64,000 nt of DNA from Panulirus ornatus (GCF_036320965.1 NC_092240.1:8479501-8543500), one strand, 5' to 3'. Counted from the first letter of the stretch, positions 23,185-34,388 are shown. Made by a program: numbers and translations. Notes: a model not told the origin generated them from the letters alone.

Positions 23185-23203
23185 TAATAATAATAATAAT
23201 AAA
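23005..23203. repeat. (ATA)n microsatellite
   Basis: About 65 triplets with sparse G and C substitutions (ATG, GTA, ACA). Confidence 0.96.
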
Positions 23204-24050
23204 AAGCTTAGAACACTAAACCTTTGACCATCTGATTTCTGAAATATCCTGTGGCCTCAGTGTTGGTAGGAGAGTGACTGGAACCAGTCCCTGTGGAGTA
23301 CTTTCGACCAGTGCTGGTACAAGACTGACTGGTATACCACTCCCTCTGGTGTACTACTGAGAGAAGCCTGACTGATACAGATGATCCTACAAATGCAGGG
23401 AACGACCTCGACCACACGGATCACCTCAGCCAAAGTGGGGAGGGAGGGAGGAAGGAGGGAGGAAAGGAGGGAGGAAAGGAGGGAGGGAGGGATATCATGA
23501 TGCTCCAGACGTGGCTGGAGGGAAGAACAGTCAAGGTAAAGCGGCGGTCAACAGGAGGCGGGGCGGTCGTGGCGCGGCCGGCGAGGGCGCCTCGTCAGGC
23601 GCCTTGCATTATAGAGAGCCGGAGTGAGCTCTCTGGCACGGCCGTAAATACTGCATACGATGCGGGAGGCTCTGGCCAGGCAGGCAGGCAGCAGGGTGTG
23701 AGGGAAGGAGGAGGAAGAGGCACACAGTGGATACAATGCCGCCCGTCTCCCTCCCCCCCTTTACACCAACCCCACCACCAACGCCATCTGACTCGAACAC
23801 TCCCAAGTGACTCTCAGGGCTTTGGGGGAGGAGGAGTGCGGGAGGAGGGAGGAAGGTAGGCCACCTTGGGATTCACCAGGTCAACTCGTTCACCGCGTGA
23901 TGAGCAAAGTGACACGGTAGGACACACACGCAACCTGCGTTCCAGGTGATACAAGGGATACGACTCCAATCAAAATCATTCCCCGTTTTACGCAATTTGT
24001 TTTGCAGGTAATCACGCAAGATTGAGATCGCAACGAGGTGTTTGTACGAG

Positions 24051-24052
<2 letters not shown>
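23204..24052. other. Intronic sequence, no gene
   Basis: It contains a GGAGGGAGGAAAGGA purine tract at 23435-23490 and degenerate ACTGGTAC/GACTGGAACCAG words at 23270-23380. No exon is supported. Confidence 0.45.

Positions 24053-24106
<54 letters not shown>
24053..24106. repeat. (CT)n microsatellite
   Basis: About 26 units. Confidence 0.97.
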
Positions 24107-24107
<1 letters not shown>

Positions 24108-24169
24108 GGGCGCTTAACCTCCACCTCACATGACCGAAGCTGACAGCTTGCTTCTCCCGTCACCTACCG

Positions 24170-24193
24170 TCACACACACACACACACACACAC
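24170..24193. repeat. (CA)n microsatellite
   Basis: About 12 units. Confidence 0.95.
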
Positions 24194-24317
24194 CCCACTG
24201 CCGACGTGAACCAATCTATTACAGTGTCTATCTGAATGATATCTATCGATTTATCATCATCATCATCAAAGCTCAATTCCATGTCTTCATTTGGGGAAGG
24301 GGATGAGCCAGGGACAT

Positions 24318-24330
24318 GCGCGCGCGCGCC

Positions 24331-24386
<56 letters not shown>
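24318..24386. repeat. (GC)n-(CA)n microsatellite
   Basis: A short CGCGCGCGC run passes into about 27 CA units. Confidence 0.96.
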
Positions 24387-24387
<1 letters not shown>

Positions 24388-24796
24388 CCTCTGAAATCGA
24401 CTCTACTCCATTACAAAACTACATCTTTTTTTCACAGTAAATCTCTACCACCACAAATCCTTCCAGCTAGGAAGTGAAGGAAGTTACTGACGTGTCAGGT
24501 GTGTGTGTGTGGGGGGGGGGGGGGGGTGAAGTAAAAACAGTCCCCATCACCGGATCAAGGGACTTAAATCATCCTTGGGAATAATACATAACACGAGAGA
24601 TGGCGCGGATAAATAATGGGGGATGGTGGGTAGGAAGGGGGGAGGGGTGGGGGTGGGAAGTGGGGGGATGCTGGGGGGATGGGCTACAACCGCGGGGCGC
24701 CACTGTCTGGTATCTTTAGTGTGTGGCACTTTATGAGGGGGAGGGGGGGGGGCTCCGAATGAGGGGGGGAGGCGTCACCGTCAGAACCACAACAAC

Positions 24797-24798
<2 letters not shown>

Positions 24799-24877
<79 letters not shown>
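24799..24877. repeat. (CT)n microsatellite
   Basis: About 39 units. G-rich sequence with long G-runs lies upstream at 24508-24770. Confidence 0.97.
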
Positions 24878-24881
<4 letters not shown>

Positions 24882-24951
24882 CATGATGAGGCTATGAATG
24901 AGGCCGGCCACTGGCTAATCCCTGACTACAGTATGTCACTGTATGACGTGG

Positions 24952-25025
<74 letters not shown>
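24952..25025. repeat. (AT)n microsatellite
   Basis: About 36 units ending at the inner arm of TIR element copy B3. Confidence 0.97.
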
Positions 25026-25027
<2 letters not shown>

Positions 25028-25091
25028 CTATGAGGGGAAAATGAAACACGAAAAGTTCCCAAGTGCACTTTCGTGTAATAATCACATCACA
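25024..25091 (+). mobile_element. TIR element family B, partial copy B3
   Basis: ATTCCTATGAGGGGAAAATG, AAACACGAAAAGTTCCCAAG and TGCACTTTCGTGTAATAATC match the left inner arm and interior of family B. The outer arm is replaced by (AT)n and the right half is missing. Confidence 0.8.
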
Positions 25092-25579
25092 TGAAGGCGC
25101 CACTGTGTACACCTGGATTGTCTTCCACTGGATATAAGCCACAACATTCGGAGTGGTTCAGCACCAACTCCGTCTTGCCCCACACTGTGTATAACCTAAC
25201 ACCCAACACCTCAGTGCAACACAGTAAATTACTGTAAACTTTAACAACTTAATGTGACGAAATTTTTATGTAAATGTAAATCATACTGTCCATGATGATT
25301 TCTTTAAACGTATAAAAAAAAAAATATATATGAATTGTCTTTATACTTTCGACTGGGACTCGTTCCAGCACCACCACGTACCATCTGGTACCACTAGTGA
25401 GTGGTGTACGTACGTGCGTATCTACGTACGTACGTATCCCACAGGTCGGGAAAGCGGGTGATCCCCGGCTGTGCTACGAATCAAGGACAGAGACTAAGGA
25501 CACCTCACGTGAATTCCTGTACTAATGTCACGTCTTTTGTTTTTTAATGTACGTCCGTTTAAAACACTACCACAGTGAA

Positions 25580-25582
<3 letters not shown>
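25092..25582. other. Intronic sequence, no feature
   Basis: Unique-looking sequence apart from a short ACGTACGTACGT patch at 25407-25437. Confidence 0.45.

Positions 25583-25660
<78 letters not shown>
25583..25660. repeat. (AT)n microsatellite
   Basis: About 39 units, left flank of element A4. Confidence 0.97.
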
Positions 25661-25662
<2 letters not shown>

Positions 25663-25895
25663 TTCTTCTTTCAAGCCATTCGCAATTTCCCGCGTTAGCG
25701 AGGTAGCGCCAAGAACAGAGGACTGGGCCTTTTTTGGAATATCCTCACCTGGCCCCCTCTGTTCCTTCCCTTGGAAAATTAAAAAAAAAAAACGAGAGGG
25801 GAGGATTTCCAGCCCCCCGCTCCCTCCCCTTTCAGTCGCCTTCTACGACACGCAGGGAATACGTGGGAAGTATTCTTAATCCCCTATCCCCAGGG

Positions 25896-25898
<3 letters not shown>
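25661..25898 (-). mobile_element. Interspersed element A, copy A4
   Basis: CTTTCAAGCCATTCGCAATT, TTCCCGCGTTAGCGAGGTAG, the A-run, GTCGCCTTCTACGACACGCA and CCCCTATCCCCAGGGATA are all present in order. Identical (AT)n arrays stand on both sides. Confidence 0.9.

Positions 25899-25971
<73 letters not shown>
25899..25971. repeat. (AT)n microsatellite
   Basis: About 36 units, right flank of element A4. Confidence 0.97.
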
Positions 25972-25972
<1 letters not shown>

Positions 25973-26059
25973 TTAAAAAAAAAAAAAAACTACTAGGCGT
26001 AAATACACACAAAAAGAGACTTAAGTTCCAACATAACGTCCAGATTTTCGGTGCTGGAA

Positions 26060-26600
26060 TGCCAGCATCCAGTTCCAGGACAACACAACCTATCCACTGA
26101 CATCAAGAGGAGCCATCCACTGACAACTTAAAAGGCCTAATGACAACACGAGGTATCCAGAGAGAGAGAGAGAGAGCAATGGCTATCCACTGACGTCACA
26201 GCTATCCACTGACAACACAAACCATTCTGACATCACGGCCGTTCGCTGGCAACACAAGCTGTCCAGTGACAACACAGCTGCACGCTGACAACACAAGCTG
26301 TCCACCGACAACAGAGCTGCACGCTGACAACACAAGCTGTCCAGCGACAACAGAGCTGCACGCTGACAACACAAGCTGTCCAGTGACAACACAGCTGCAC
26401 GCTGACAACACAAGCTGTCCAGTGACAACACAGCTGCACGCTGACAACACAAACTGTCCAGTGACAACACAGCTGCACGCTGACAACACAAGCTGTCCAG
26501 CGACAACACAGCTGCACGCTGACAACACAATCTGTCCAGCGACAACACAGCTGCACGCTGACAACACAAGCTACCCGCTGACAACACAAGCTACCCAATT
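26060..26600. repeat. 39-bp minisatellite, ~9 clear copies plus degenerate edges
   Basis: Clear copies from ~26250 to 26585 carry CAGCTGCACGCTGACAACAC and AAGCTGTCCAGTGACAACA. Degenerate ACTGACAACACAA words extend to ~26060 on the left and ~26720 on the right. Confidence 0.95.
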
Positions 26601-26770
26601 ACAACCCGGCAATCAAACCGTCCAGCTACAATCTATTGACAACACAATCCATTTCCTTACATAAACTATCCACTGACAGCGCAAGCTACCCGCTGACGAT
26701 AAAGCTGTCACTGCTGACGATAAAGCTATCGCTGATGACGTCAAAGCTATCACTGCTGCTGACAGAAGGG

Positions 26771-26771
<1 letters not shown>

Positions 26772-26857
<86 letters not shown>
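26772..26857. repeat. (GA)n microsatellite
   Basis: About 42 units. Confidence 0.97.
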
Positions 26858-27184
26858 GACTGAGAGTAAACATCCCCCCCCCCCCTCCCCGTTCCTCCCT
26901 TCACCCTACCATAGCCCCGACTGACACGGTATGGGAGGGGGGGGGTGTCAAATCATCCTCCCCCCCTCTTGCCTCCTCGCTCACACCTGGCCTTCCTCAC
27001 ACCGTCCGTGTCGCGCACGAGGAGGTCAAGCAGTAAGTGCTCTCGGCGGTGTTGTGTGATTACACAAAGTGCCCCGCCCTTGCCTCACGTCTCACCACAA
27101 GAGGAATGTGAGCAAGGTAGCGTGCTGATCCGATGGCCGACCCATTGAGGATGAAAACAAATAAAAGAGTCCTCATTTGGCTCC

Positions 27185-27332
27185 TCCTCTGATTTTTCTT
27201 TTGGGAAGCAATACAGGAGGGGAGGATTGCCTCCCCCCCCCCCCCTCCCTCGCCCCATTTAGTCGCCTACGACACGCTGGAGATACGTGGGCAGTATCCT
27301 TCCATCCTCCCTTCCTCCCCAGGGATAATATG
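27185..27332 (-). mobile_element. Interspersed element A, diverged truncated copy A6
   Basis: TTTTCTTTTGGGAAGCAATA, GGGGAGGATT, TTAGTCGCCTACGACACGCT, GATACGTGGGCAGTATCCTT and CCCCAGGGATAATAT match element A in order. The core half with GCGAGGTAGCG is missing. Confidence 0.7.
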
Positions 27333-27598
27333 TATATTCCGGGTTCTAGGGGACTGAAAAGTCTGTCTTGGGTGGTGGGGGCGGCGGAGTCAGTACACCG
27401 GCGCTTCCCTACGACATCTGTACTTGTTGGAGGCAAGAACAGGCTACGCGAGGCTTCCCTTTGCTGAGGGAGAAAGATCGAGAGGACTCCAGAAATCACG
27501 TCAAGAACTGCATCGCTCACCCCACCCTCCTCCGTTTTCAGTCGTTGCTTCCCGCTGCCCCCCAAGGAGAAACGTGACGCAGCCCAATCGTCCCCCGT
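27333..27598. other. Intronic sequence, no feature
   Basis: No repeat or exon recognised. Confidence 0.4.
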
Positions 27599-27720
27599 CT
27601 GTTTTCCCAGCTCCTGCACGGTGCGTCCGTGTTTGACTGTTTCCCAGCTCCTGCACGGTGCGTCCGTGTTTGTCTGTTTTCCCAGCTCCTGCATGGTGCG
27701 TTCGTGTTTGTCTGTTTCCC
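27599..27720. repeat. 38-39 bp tandem repeat, three copies
   Basis: CCCAGCTCCTGCACGGTGCG and TCCGTGTTTGTCTGTTT recur three times. Confidence 0.93.
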
Positions 27721-27784
27721 CTTAGGCAAGCTTGCTGAAGTTTCCTCCACTCCATTTACCTCCTCACTTACCGGTGAGTGTTAC

Positions 27785-27875
27785 TGCCTCCTCCTCCTCC
27801 TCCTCCTTCTTCTTCTTCTTCTTCTTCTTCTTCTTCTTCTTCTTCGTCTTCTCCTTTCTCCTCCTCCTCCTACTC
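27785..27875. repeat. (CTC)n-(CTT)n microsatellite
   Basis: About seven CTC, then about 19 TTC triplets, then more CTC. Confidence 0.95.
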
Positions 27876-28143
27876 CTCCCTGGAACCTCTTGCCCCGTAA
27901 TCTTCGCCACTGGAACCTCGGCCCACCAGCCTCCCCACAGCGCCACACAAACAAACACTATCCTCCACTACCCACCCCACCCCACCTCCGGCATGCGAAT
28001 TTCCGCACGACAAAATTAGGTCTGGGACCTTGTGATTAGATGAGGCACCCCAAGCGGCGCGGGGCACGGCACCAGGGCGTAGGCCCAGGCCTGACGGTGG
28101 CCACCACGACGGCGCGACGGACGTTCCACCACCTCCCGAAGAA

Positions 28144-28145
<2 letters not shown>

Positions 28146-28217
<72 letters not shown>

Positions 28218-28237
28218 ACACACACACACACACACAA
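28146..28237. repeat. (CA)n microsatellite
   Basis: About 45 units with one CATA interruption. Confidence 0.97.
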
Positions 28238-28331
28238 GGTCGAAGGCCAACTCACCATGAGTGGCGCGCTCTGGCCTATCTGCGTGACGTTATAATCACA
28301 TGACCAGCAAAGTCTGTGGCCAGAGACATAA

Positions 28332-28332
<1 letters not shown>

Positions 28333-28388
<56 letters not shown>

Positions 28389-28414
28389 CAACAACAACAA
28401 CAACAACAACAACA
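28333..28414. repeat. (CA)n-(CAA)n microsatellite
   Basis: About 27 CA units, then nine CAA units. Confidence 0.97.
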
Positions 28415-29116
<702 letters not shown>

Positions 29117-29229
29117 ACAGTTTAAAATTCATATTAGCCTTTCCCTTCAAGGACCAAATTAGCATTAGGATTACGGCTATGTCACTCCACGAATTCGGAC
29201 GCAAGGAACACCGAGGAAACACAGGTCCT

Positions 29230-30996
29230 TCAGTAAGGTATGGGAAATCATCACTGTATGGGGAATCCTACGGTAAATGATGGAGATCCTTCTGTATATT
29301 ATGGGGAATTTTTTTTTCAGTAAAGGAATGGAGAATCCTTCTGAAAAGGGATGGGGATATCCTTCAGTGAAGGAATGGAGAATCCTTCTGAAAAGGGATG
29401 GGGATATCCTTCAGTGAAGGGATGGGAATATCCTTCAGTGAAGGGATGAGGATATCCTTCAGTGAAGGGATGGGGATATTCTTCAGTGAAGGGATGGGGA
29501 ATCCTTCAGTGAAGGGATGGGGATATCCTTCAGTGAAGAGATGGGAATATCCTTCAGTGAAGGGATGGGGATATCCTTCAGTGAAGGGATGGGGATATCC
29601 TTCAGTGAAGGGATGGGAATATCCTTCAGTGAAGGGATGGGGATATCCTTCAGTGAAGGGATGGGAATATCCTCCAGTGAAGGGATGGGGATATCCTTCA
29701 GTGAAGGGATGGGGATATCCTTCAGTGAAGGGATGGGAATATCCTTCAGTGAAGGGATGGGGATATCCTTCAGTGAAGGGATGGGAATATCCTCCAGTGA
29801 AGGGATGGGGATATCCTTCAGTGAAGGGATGGGGATATCCTTCAGTGAAGGGATGGGAATATCCTCCAGTGAAGGGATGGGGATATCCTTCAGTGAAGGG
29901 ATGGGGATATCCTTCAGTGAAGGGATGGGAATATCCTTCAGTGAAGGGATGGGGATATCCTTCAGTGAAGGGATGGGGATATCCTTCAGTGAAGGGATGG
30001 GGATATCCTTCAGTGAAGGGATGGGGATATCCTTCAGTGAAGGGATGGAGATATCCTTCAGTGAAGGGATGGGAATATCCTTCAGTGAAGGGATGGGAAT
30101 ATCCTTCAGTGAAGGGATGGGAATAGCCTTCAGTGAAGGGATGGGGATATCCTTCAGTGAAGGGATGGGGATATCCTTCAGTGAAGGGATGGGATATCCT
30201 TCAGTGAAGGGATGGGATATCCTTCAGTGAAGGGATGGGGATATCCTTCAGTGAAGGGATGGGGATATCCTTCAGTGAAGGGATGGGAATATCCTTCAGT
30301 GAAGGGATGGGATATCCTTCAGTGAAGGGATGGGGATATCCTTCAGTGAAGGGATGGGGATATCCTTCAGTGAAGGGATGGGGATATCCTTCAGTGAAGG
30401 GATGGGGATATCCTTCAGTGAAGGGATGGGGATATCCTTCAGTGAAGGGATGGGGATATCCTTCAGTGAAGGGATGGGATATCCTTCAGTGAAGGGATGG
30501 GGATATCCTTCAGTGAAGGGATGGGGATATCCTTCAGTGAAGGGATGGGGATATCCTTCAGTGAAGGGATGGGAATATCCTTCAGTGAAGGGATGGGGAT
30601 ATCCTCCAGTGAAGGGATGGGGATATCCTTCAGTGAAGGGATGGGGATATCCTTCAGTGAAGGGATGGGAATATCCTTCAGTGAAGGGATGGGGATATCC
30701 TTCAGTGAAGGGATGGGGATATCCTTCAGTGAAGGGATGGGGATATCCTTCAGTGAAGGGATGGGGATATCCTTCAGTGCAGGGATGGGGATATCCTTCA
30801 GTGCAGGGATGGGGATATCCTTCAGTGCAGGGATGGGGATATCCTTCAGTGAAGGGATGGGAATATCCTTCAGTGAAGGGATGGGATATCCTTCAGTGCA
30901 GGGATGGGGATATCCTTCAGTGCAGGGATGGGGATATCCTTCAGTGAAGGGATGGGGATATCCTTCAGTGAAGGGATGGGGATATCCTTCAGTCAA
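29230..30996. repeat. 24-bp minisatellite, ~70 copies
   Basis: The core is GGATATCCTTCAGTGAAGGG; variants are GGAATATCC and TCCTCCAGTG. The left edge (29230-29400) is degenerate with longer spacers. From ~30180 some units lose one G and shift the frame. A block near 30775-30930 has GTGCAGGG in place of GTGAAGGG. The 8-residue frame (GISFSEGM) is an artefact of the 24-bp period. Confidence 0.98.
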
Positions 30997-31019
30997 ACAG
31001 CCTTTAATAACGTCAAGGA

Positions 31020-31330
31020 AAGGTAACCCAGGCGTCAAGAACAGGGTAACCCTGACGTCAGAGGGGTAACCCTGACGTCAGAGGGGTTACCCTGACGTCA
31101 GAGGGGTAACCCTGACGTCAGAGGGGGTAACCCTGACGTCAGAAGGGGTAACCCCGACGTCAGAGGGGTAACCCTGACGTCAGAGGGGTAACCCTGACGT
31201 CAGAGGGGTAACCCTGACGTCAGAGGGGGTAACCCTGACGTCAGAAGGGGTAACCCTGACGTCAGAGGGGTAACCCTGACGTCAGAGGGGTAACCCTGAC
31301 GTCAGAGGGGTTACCCTGACATAGGTGGGG
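31020..31330. repeat. 21-bp minisatellite with TGACGTCA, ~14 copies
   Basis: The core is GGTAACCCTGACGTCAGAGG with one extra G in some units. Each unit carries the TGACGTCA palindrome (CREB/ATF-type site). Confidence 0.97.
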
Positions 31331-31344
31331 GGGGTAATCCTAAC

Positions 31345-32150
31345 GTCAAGAAAAAGGTAACCCTAACATCAAGGACGAGGTAACCCTAACATCAAGGACG
31401 AGGTGACCCTAACATCAAGGACGAGGTGACCCTAACATCAAGGACGAGGTAACCCTAACATCAAGGACGAGGTAACCCTAACATCAAGGACGAGGTGACC
31501 CTAACATCAAGGACGAGGTAACCCTAACATCAAGGACGAGGTAACCCTAACATCAAGGACGAGGTAACCCTAACATCAAGGACGAGGTGACCCTAACATC
31601 AAGGACGAGGTAACCCTAACATCAAGGACGAGGTGACCCTAACATCAAGGACGAGGTAACCCTAACATCAAGGACGAGGTGACCCTAACATCAAGGACGA
31701 GGTGACCCTAACATCAAGGACGAGGTGACCCTAACATCAAGGACGAGGTAACCCTATCATCAAGGACGAGGTAACCCTAACATCAAGGACGAGGTGACCC
31801 TAACATCAAGGACGAGGTGACCCTAACATCAAGGACGAGGTAACCCTAACATCAAGGACGAGGTAACCCTAACATCAAGGACGAGGTAACCCTAACATCA
31901 AGGACGAGGTAACCCTAACATCAAGGACGAGGTGACCCTAACATCAAGGACGAGGTAACCCTAACATCAAGGACGAGGTGACCCTAACATCAAGGACGAG
32001 GTAACCCTAACATCAAGGACGAGGTGACCCTAACATCATGGACGAGGTGACCCTAACATCAAGGACGAGGTGACCCTAACATCATGGACGAGGTGACCCT
32101 AACATCAAGGACGAGGTGACCCTAACATCAAGGACGAGGTGACCTTCTCT
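31345..32150. repeat. 23-bp minisatellite, ~35 copies
   Basis: The core is GGTAACCCTAACATCAAGGA, alternating with GGTGACCCT units in an irregular pattern. The array ends about 55 bp from the 5' splice site of EHBP1 exon 3. It shares GGTAACCCT with the 21-bp array next to it, so the two probably have a common origin. Confidence 0.98.
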
Positions 32151-32206
32151 ATCCTTGACCACCCCACCTATACCAGGCTAGAGAAAACGGGGCAGGGAGT
32201 ACTCAC

Positions 32207-32385
32207 GTGGCCTTGCCCTCGCGGAGGAAGAGGCAGGAGAGGGTCAGGTCGAGGGCGGCCGACACGACCTTCTTGCTCAGGGGCCTGAGCCTGACCTTGA
32301 CGTCATGCTGGGTGCTGAACCCCGCGTACTGCTTCATGTTGATCTGCGCCGTCGCCACCTGACGCCGCTTACCAGTCGACGACAC
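32207..32385 (-). CDS. EHBP1: EHBP1 coding exon 3 (C-terminal NT-C2 domain)
   Basis: The exon encodes 59 codons plus two bases of a Thr codon. The translation opens VSSTGKRRQVATAQINMKQY and closes LSCLFLREGKA plus T. Matches to the family are the basic K-R-R stretch, the A-x-x-x-I-N-M-K-Q-Y segment, L-R-P-L-S-K-K-V-V-S-A and the very conserved L-x-C-x-F-L-R-E-G-K-A-T. This completes the NT-C2 fold. The acceptor is CTGTGTACAG with AG at 32387-32386. The donor is GCCAC^GTGAGT at 32206-32201. The AC left at the end is completed by the first A of exon 4 to ACA (Thr). Downstream in the transcript, a minisatellite block starts only about 60 bases after the donor. Confidence 0.95.
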
Positions 32386-32462
32386 CTGTACACAGGCACA
32401 CACATACGAGGAACATTAATATGTAGAACAACTGTTGATGGTGTGTATATATGTGTAAATAT

Positions 32463-32702
32463 TTGAAAGGATCACAATTTTGCGCGTGATCAAGATATTC
32501 CTGTGAGTCCACGGGGAAAATGAAACACGATAAGTTCCCAAGTGTACTTTCGTGTAATAATCACATCATCAGGGGAGACACAAGAGAGCAATATAAGTCC
32601 AGTTGATATACATCGAAGAGACGATGCTAGGACGCCATTTGGTAAACATTTTCCCCGTAGACTCATAGGAATATCTTGATCACGCGCAAAATTGTGATCC
32701 TT

Positions 32703-32706
<4 letters not shown>
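32463..32706 (+). mobile_element. TIR element family B, best copy B4 (~58-bp inverted arms)
   Basis: The left arm 32464-32521 and right arm 32648-32705 are reverse complements with about three mismatches. Both start GGAAAGGATCACAATTTTGC or TGAAAGGATC and end ACGGGGAAAAT. The interior of ~126 bp contains TGCACTNTTCGTGTAATAATC-like and GACGCCATTTGGTAAAC words and no open frame. It is a short non-autonomous inverted-repeat element in intron 2, with (AT)n attached on the right. Confidence 0.9.

Positions 32707-32750
<44 letters not shown>
32707..32750. repeat. (AT)n microsatellite
   Basis: About 21 units directly attached to the right arm of TIR element B4. Confidence 0.97.
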
Positions 32751-32975
32751 TGTGTAACTGAGATGTATTCCCCGGGCCACTACCTACCCAGCATCAACAA
32801 TCTAGACACATGCATCTGTGTCATGAGGTTGCTATATGTCCCTCTGCTCTAAGTGTCCTGTCTCCCATGCATACAGATTAGAAATTCAGGATCGAATCAC
32901 TGTCCTCCGACAGAGAACCTCGTCTCAGACCATCAGGTATTCTGTTACCTGGCGTTCCCATGTGCTACTCCTGGA

Positions 32976-32976
32976 G

Positions 32977-33048
<72 letters not shown>
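32976..33048. repeat. (AT)n-(TG)n microsatellite
   Basis: A short TA run passes into about 30 TG units. Confidence 0.97.
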
Positions 33049-33049
<1 letters not shown>

Positions 33050-33641
33050 AAATAACCATTTTGTAGAAGCAAATAATACAACTTTTACAATGCCTAATTG
33101 TACATGACAATACCTTGAAAGTACATATAATAACATTCCAGTTGCAGCTTCCATGACTAAACAGTAAATGCCGTTTACCCGACAAAAGACAAAACAGTCA
33201 ATAAATATCCTAATAAAATTTTTCACTACGTTTCTGCTTTCGAACTGACCACGCCCCCTTCCCAAAACTATTTATAATAATAATCATAAATTGGTCTATA
33301 AATTGATGGATGCGGTACTAAAAAGTGCTTTACTCCAAGCAAGGTAAAACAAAGGTGCGGCTGAAATATCATTATATTTAAAATCTTAGCCACGAAGACG
33401 GGGACAAGTTTAAACATTGAAGAGAGGTTGGGAAGAGTTTGACATGAAGAGATGGACAAGGCTGCCATGAAAAGAGGGAATGGCACCGTTCTCTCTGAAC
33501 ATGGAAAGAAGCCGTTTTCTATGTCGTGTGTCTTTATGGGGGGAAACTCGTACTCTATGCACTCTTTACTCGTGTATGTATGCATACACACAAACAGGAC
33601 ACACCCTAGTCTATGCCAGGTCGAGGGGTGAGGCGTGGAGT
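33049..33641. other. Remainder of intron 2
   Basis: AT-rich unique-looking sequence. No array, element or exon is recognised up to the donor side of exon 2. Confidence 0.5.
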
Positions 33642-33647
33642 ACTCAC

Positions 33648-33855
33648 ATCCTCGACGACAAAGGTCCACTCCTTGTCCTCGAACTCGTTGGTGCGGTTGT
33701 CCCTGAAGAGGGTGACGGTGATGGTGATGTTGGCGGGCACGGCCCACACGCACAGCCCCTCCAGGGGGTTCCTCATGGACGGCTCCCATGACGGGGCGTC
33801 GTGCACCACTCGACGGGTCCGTCTCAGCCACACCACACTCAGCTGCGTCGGCTGC
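33648..33855 (-). CDS. EHBP1: EHBP1 coding exon 2 (central NT-C2 domain)
   Basis: The first base completes the Trp codon left by exon 1, then 69 codons follow. The translation starts QPTQLSVVWLRRTRR and ends in DKEWTFVVED. Conserved EHBP1 features are the VVWxRRxRR strand, a Trp-x-Pro motif, the N-P-x-x-G segment before a V/W-x-V-P strand, the I-T-V-T-L-F strand and the E-F-E-D-K-E-W-T-F motif. These belong to the NT-C2 beta sandwich, which in the family binds membrane phosphoinositides. The 3' splice site is TGTGTCAACAG with AG at 33857-33856. The 5' splice site is GAGGAT^GTGAGT (donor 33647-33642), so the exon ends in phase 0. No frameshift or stop is visible. Intron 2 behind it is the only short intron here (1,262 bp). 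Confidence 0.95.
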
Positions 33856-34317
33856 CTGTTGACACAGAAAAACACCGGGAAAACGGTTAAGAACACTGTG
33901 TATTAGAACACGTTCCTATGGTCGTCATTATGGTAACTTGTGCGACGGATCTAATACGGTCGCTCGCCTCCTCCCGCGTGGGCTGCCATATACGGCAAGG
34001 GATAAAGGACTTTATATAAGACTTACCAAGGTGATCACAAGGATGGAGGTGTGTGTGGGGATGCAAGATCGGAGGAGGGTGGGGGTGGGGTGGGGTGGTG
34101 TAGGAGGGGAGGATAAGATGGGAAGGCAGAGTCAACTGGCGACCACGACGTCATAAGAGGGGAGGGGGAGGGGGAGACACCAGCTTCATGTGACTGGAGA
34201 TGGTTGGAGGCGAGGGGAGGTGGTGTCGTAGAACACTCTAATACCTCTCGCATGGCACTGGAATATCATCTACTGCCAAGCTAAGACGAGGGATGGGGGA
34301 GGGGGGTTTAGCTCTGC

Positions 34318-34319
<2 letters not shown>

Positions 34320-34387
<68 letters not shown>
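34320..34387. repeat. (GA)n microsatellite
   Basis: About 33 units. Confidence 0.97.

Positions 34388-34388
<1 letters not shown>

Noticed and set aside
24508..24770. G-rich stretch as a promoter or CpG island
   Set aside because: It is composed of G-runs and GGGGTGGG words inside intron 3; nothing ties it to a transcription start.
29398..31069. Open frames with 8-residue repeats (GISFSEGM)
   Set aside because: They arise from the 24-bp minisatellite; single-base unit losses switch the frame repeatedly, which a real gene would not tolerate.
31020..32150. Regular repeats resembling a CRISPR array
   Set aside because: Units are directly tandem without unique spacers, and the host is a eukaryote.
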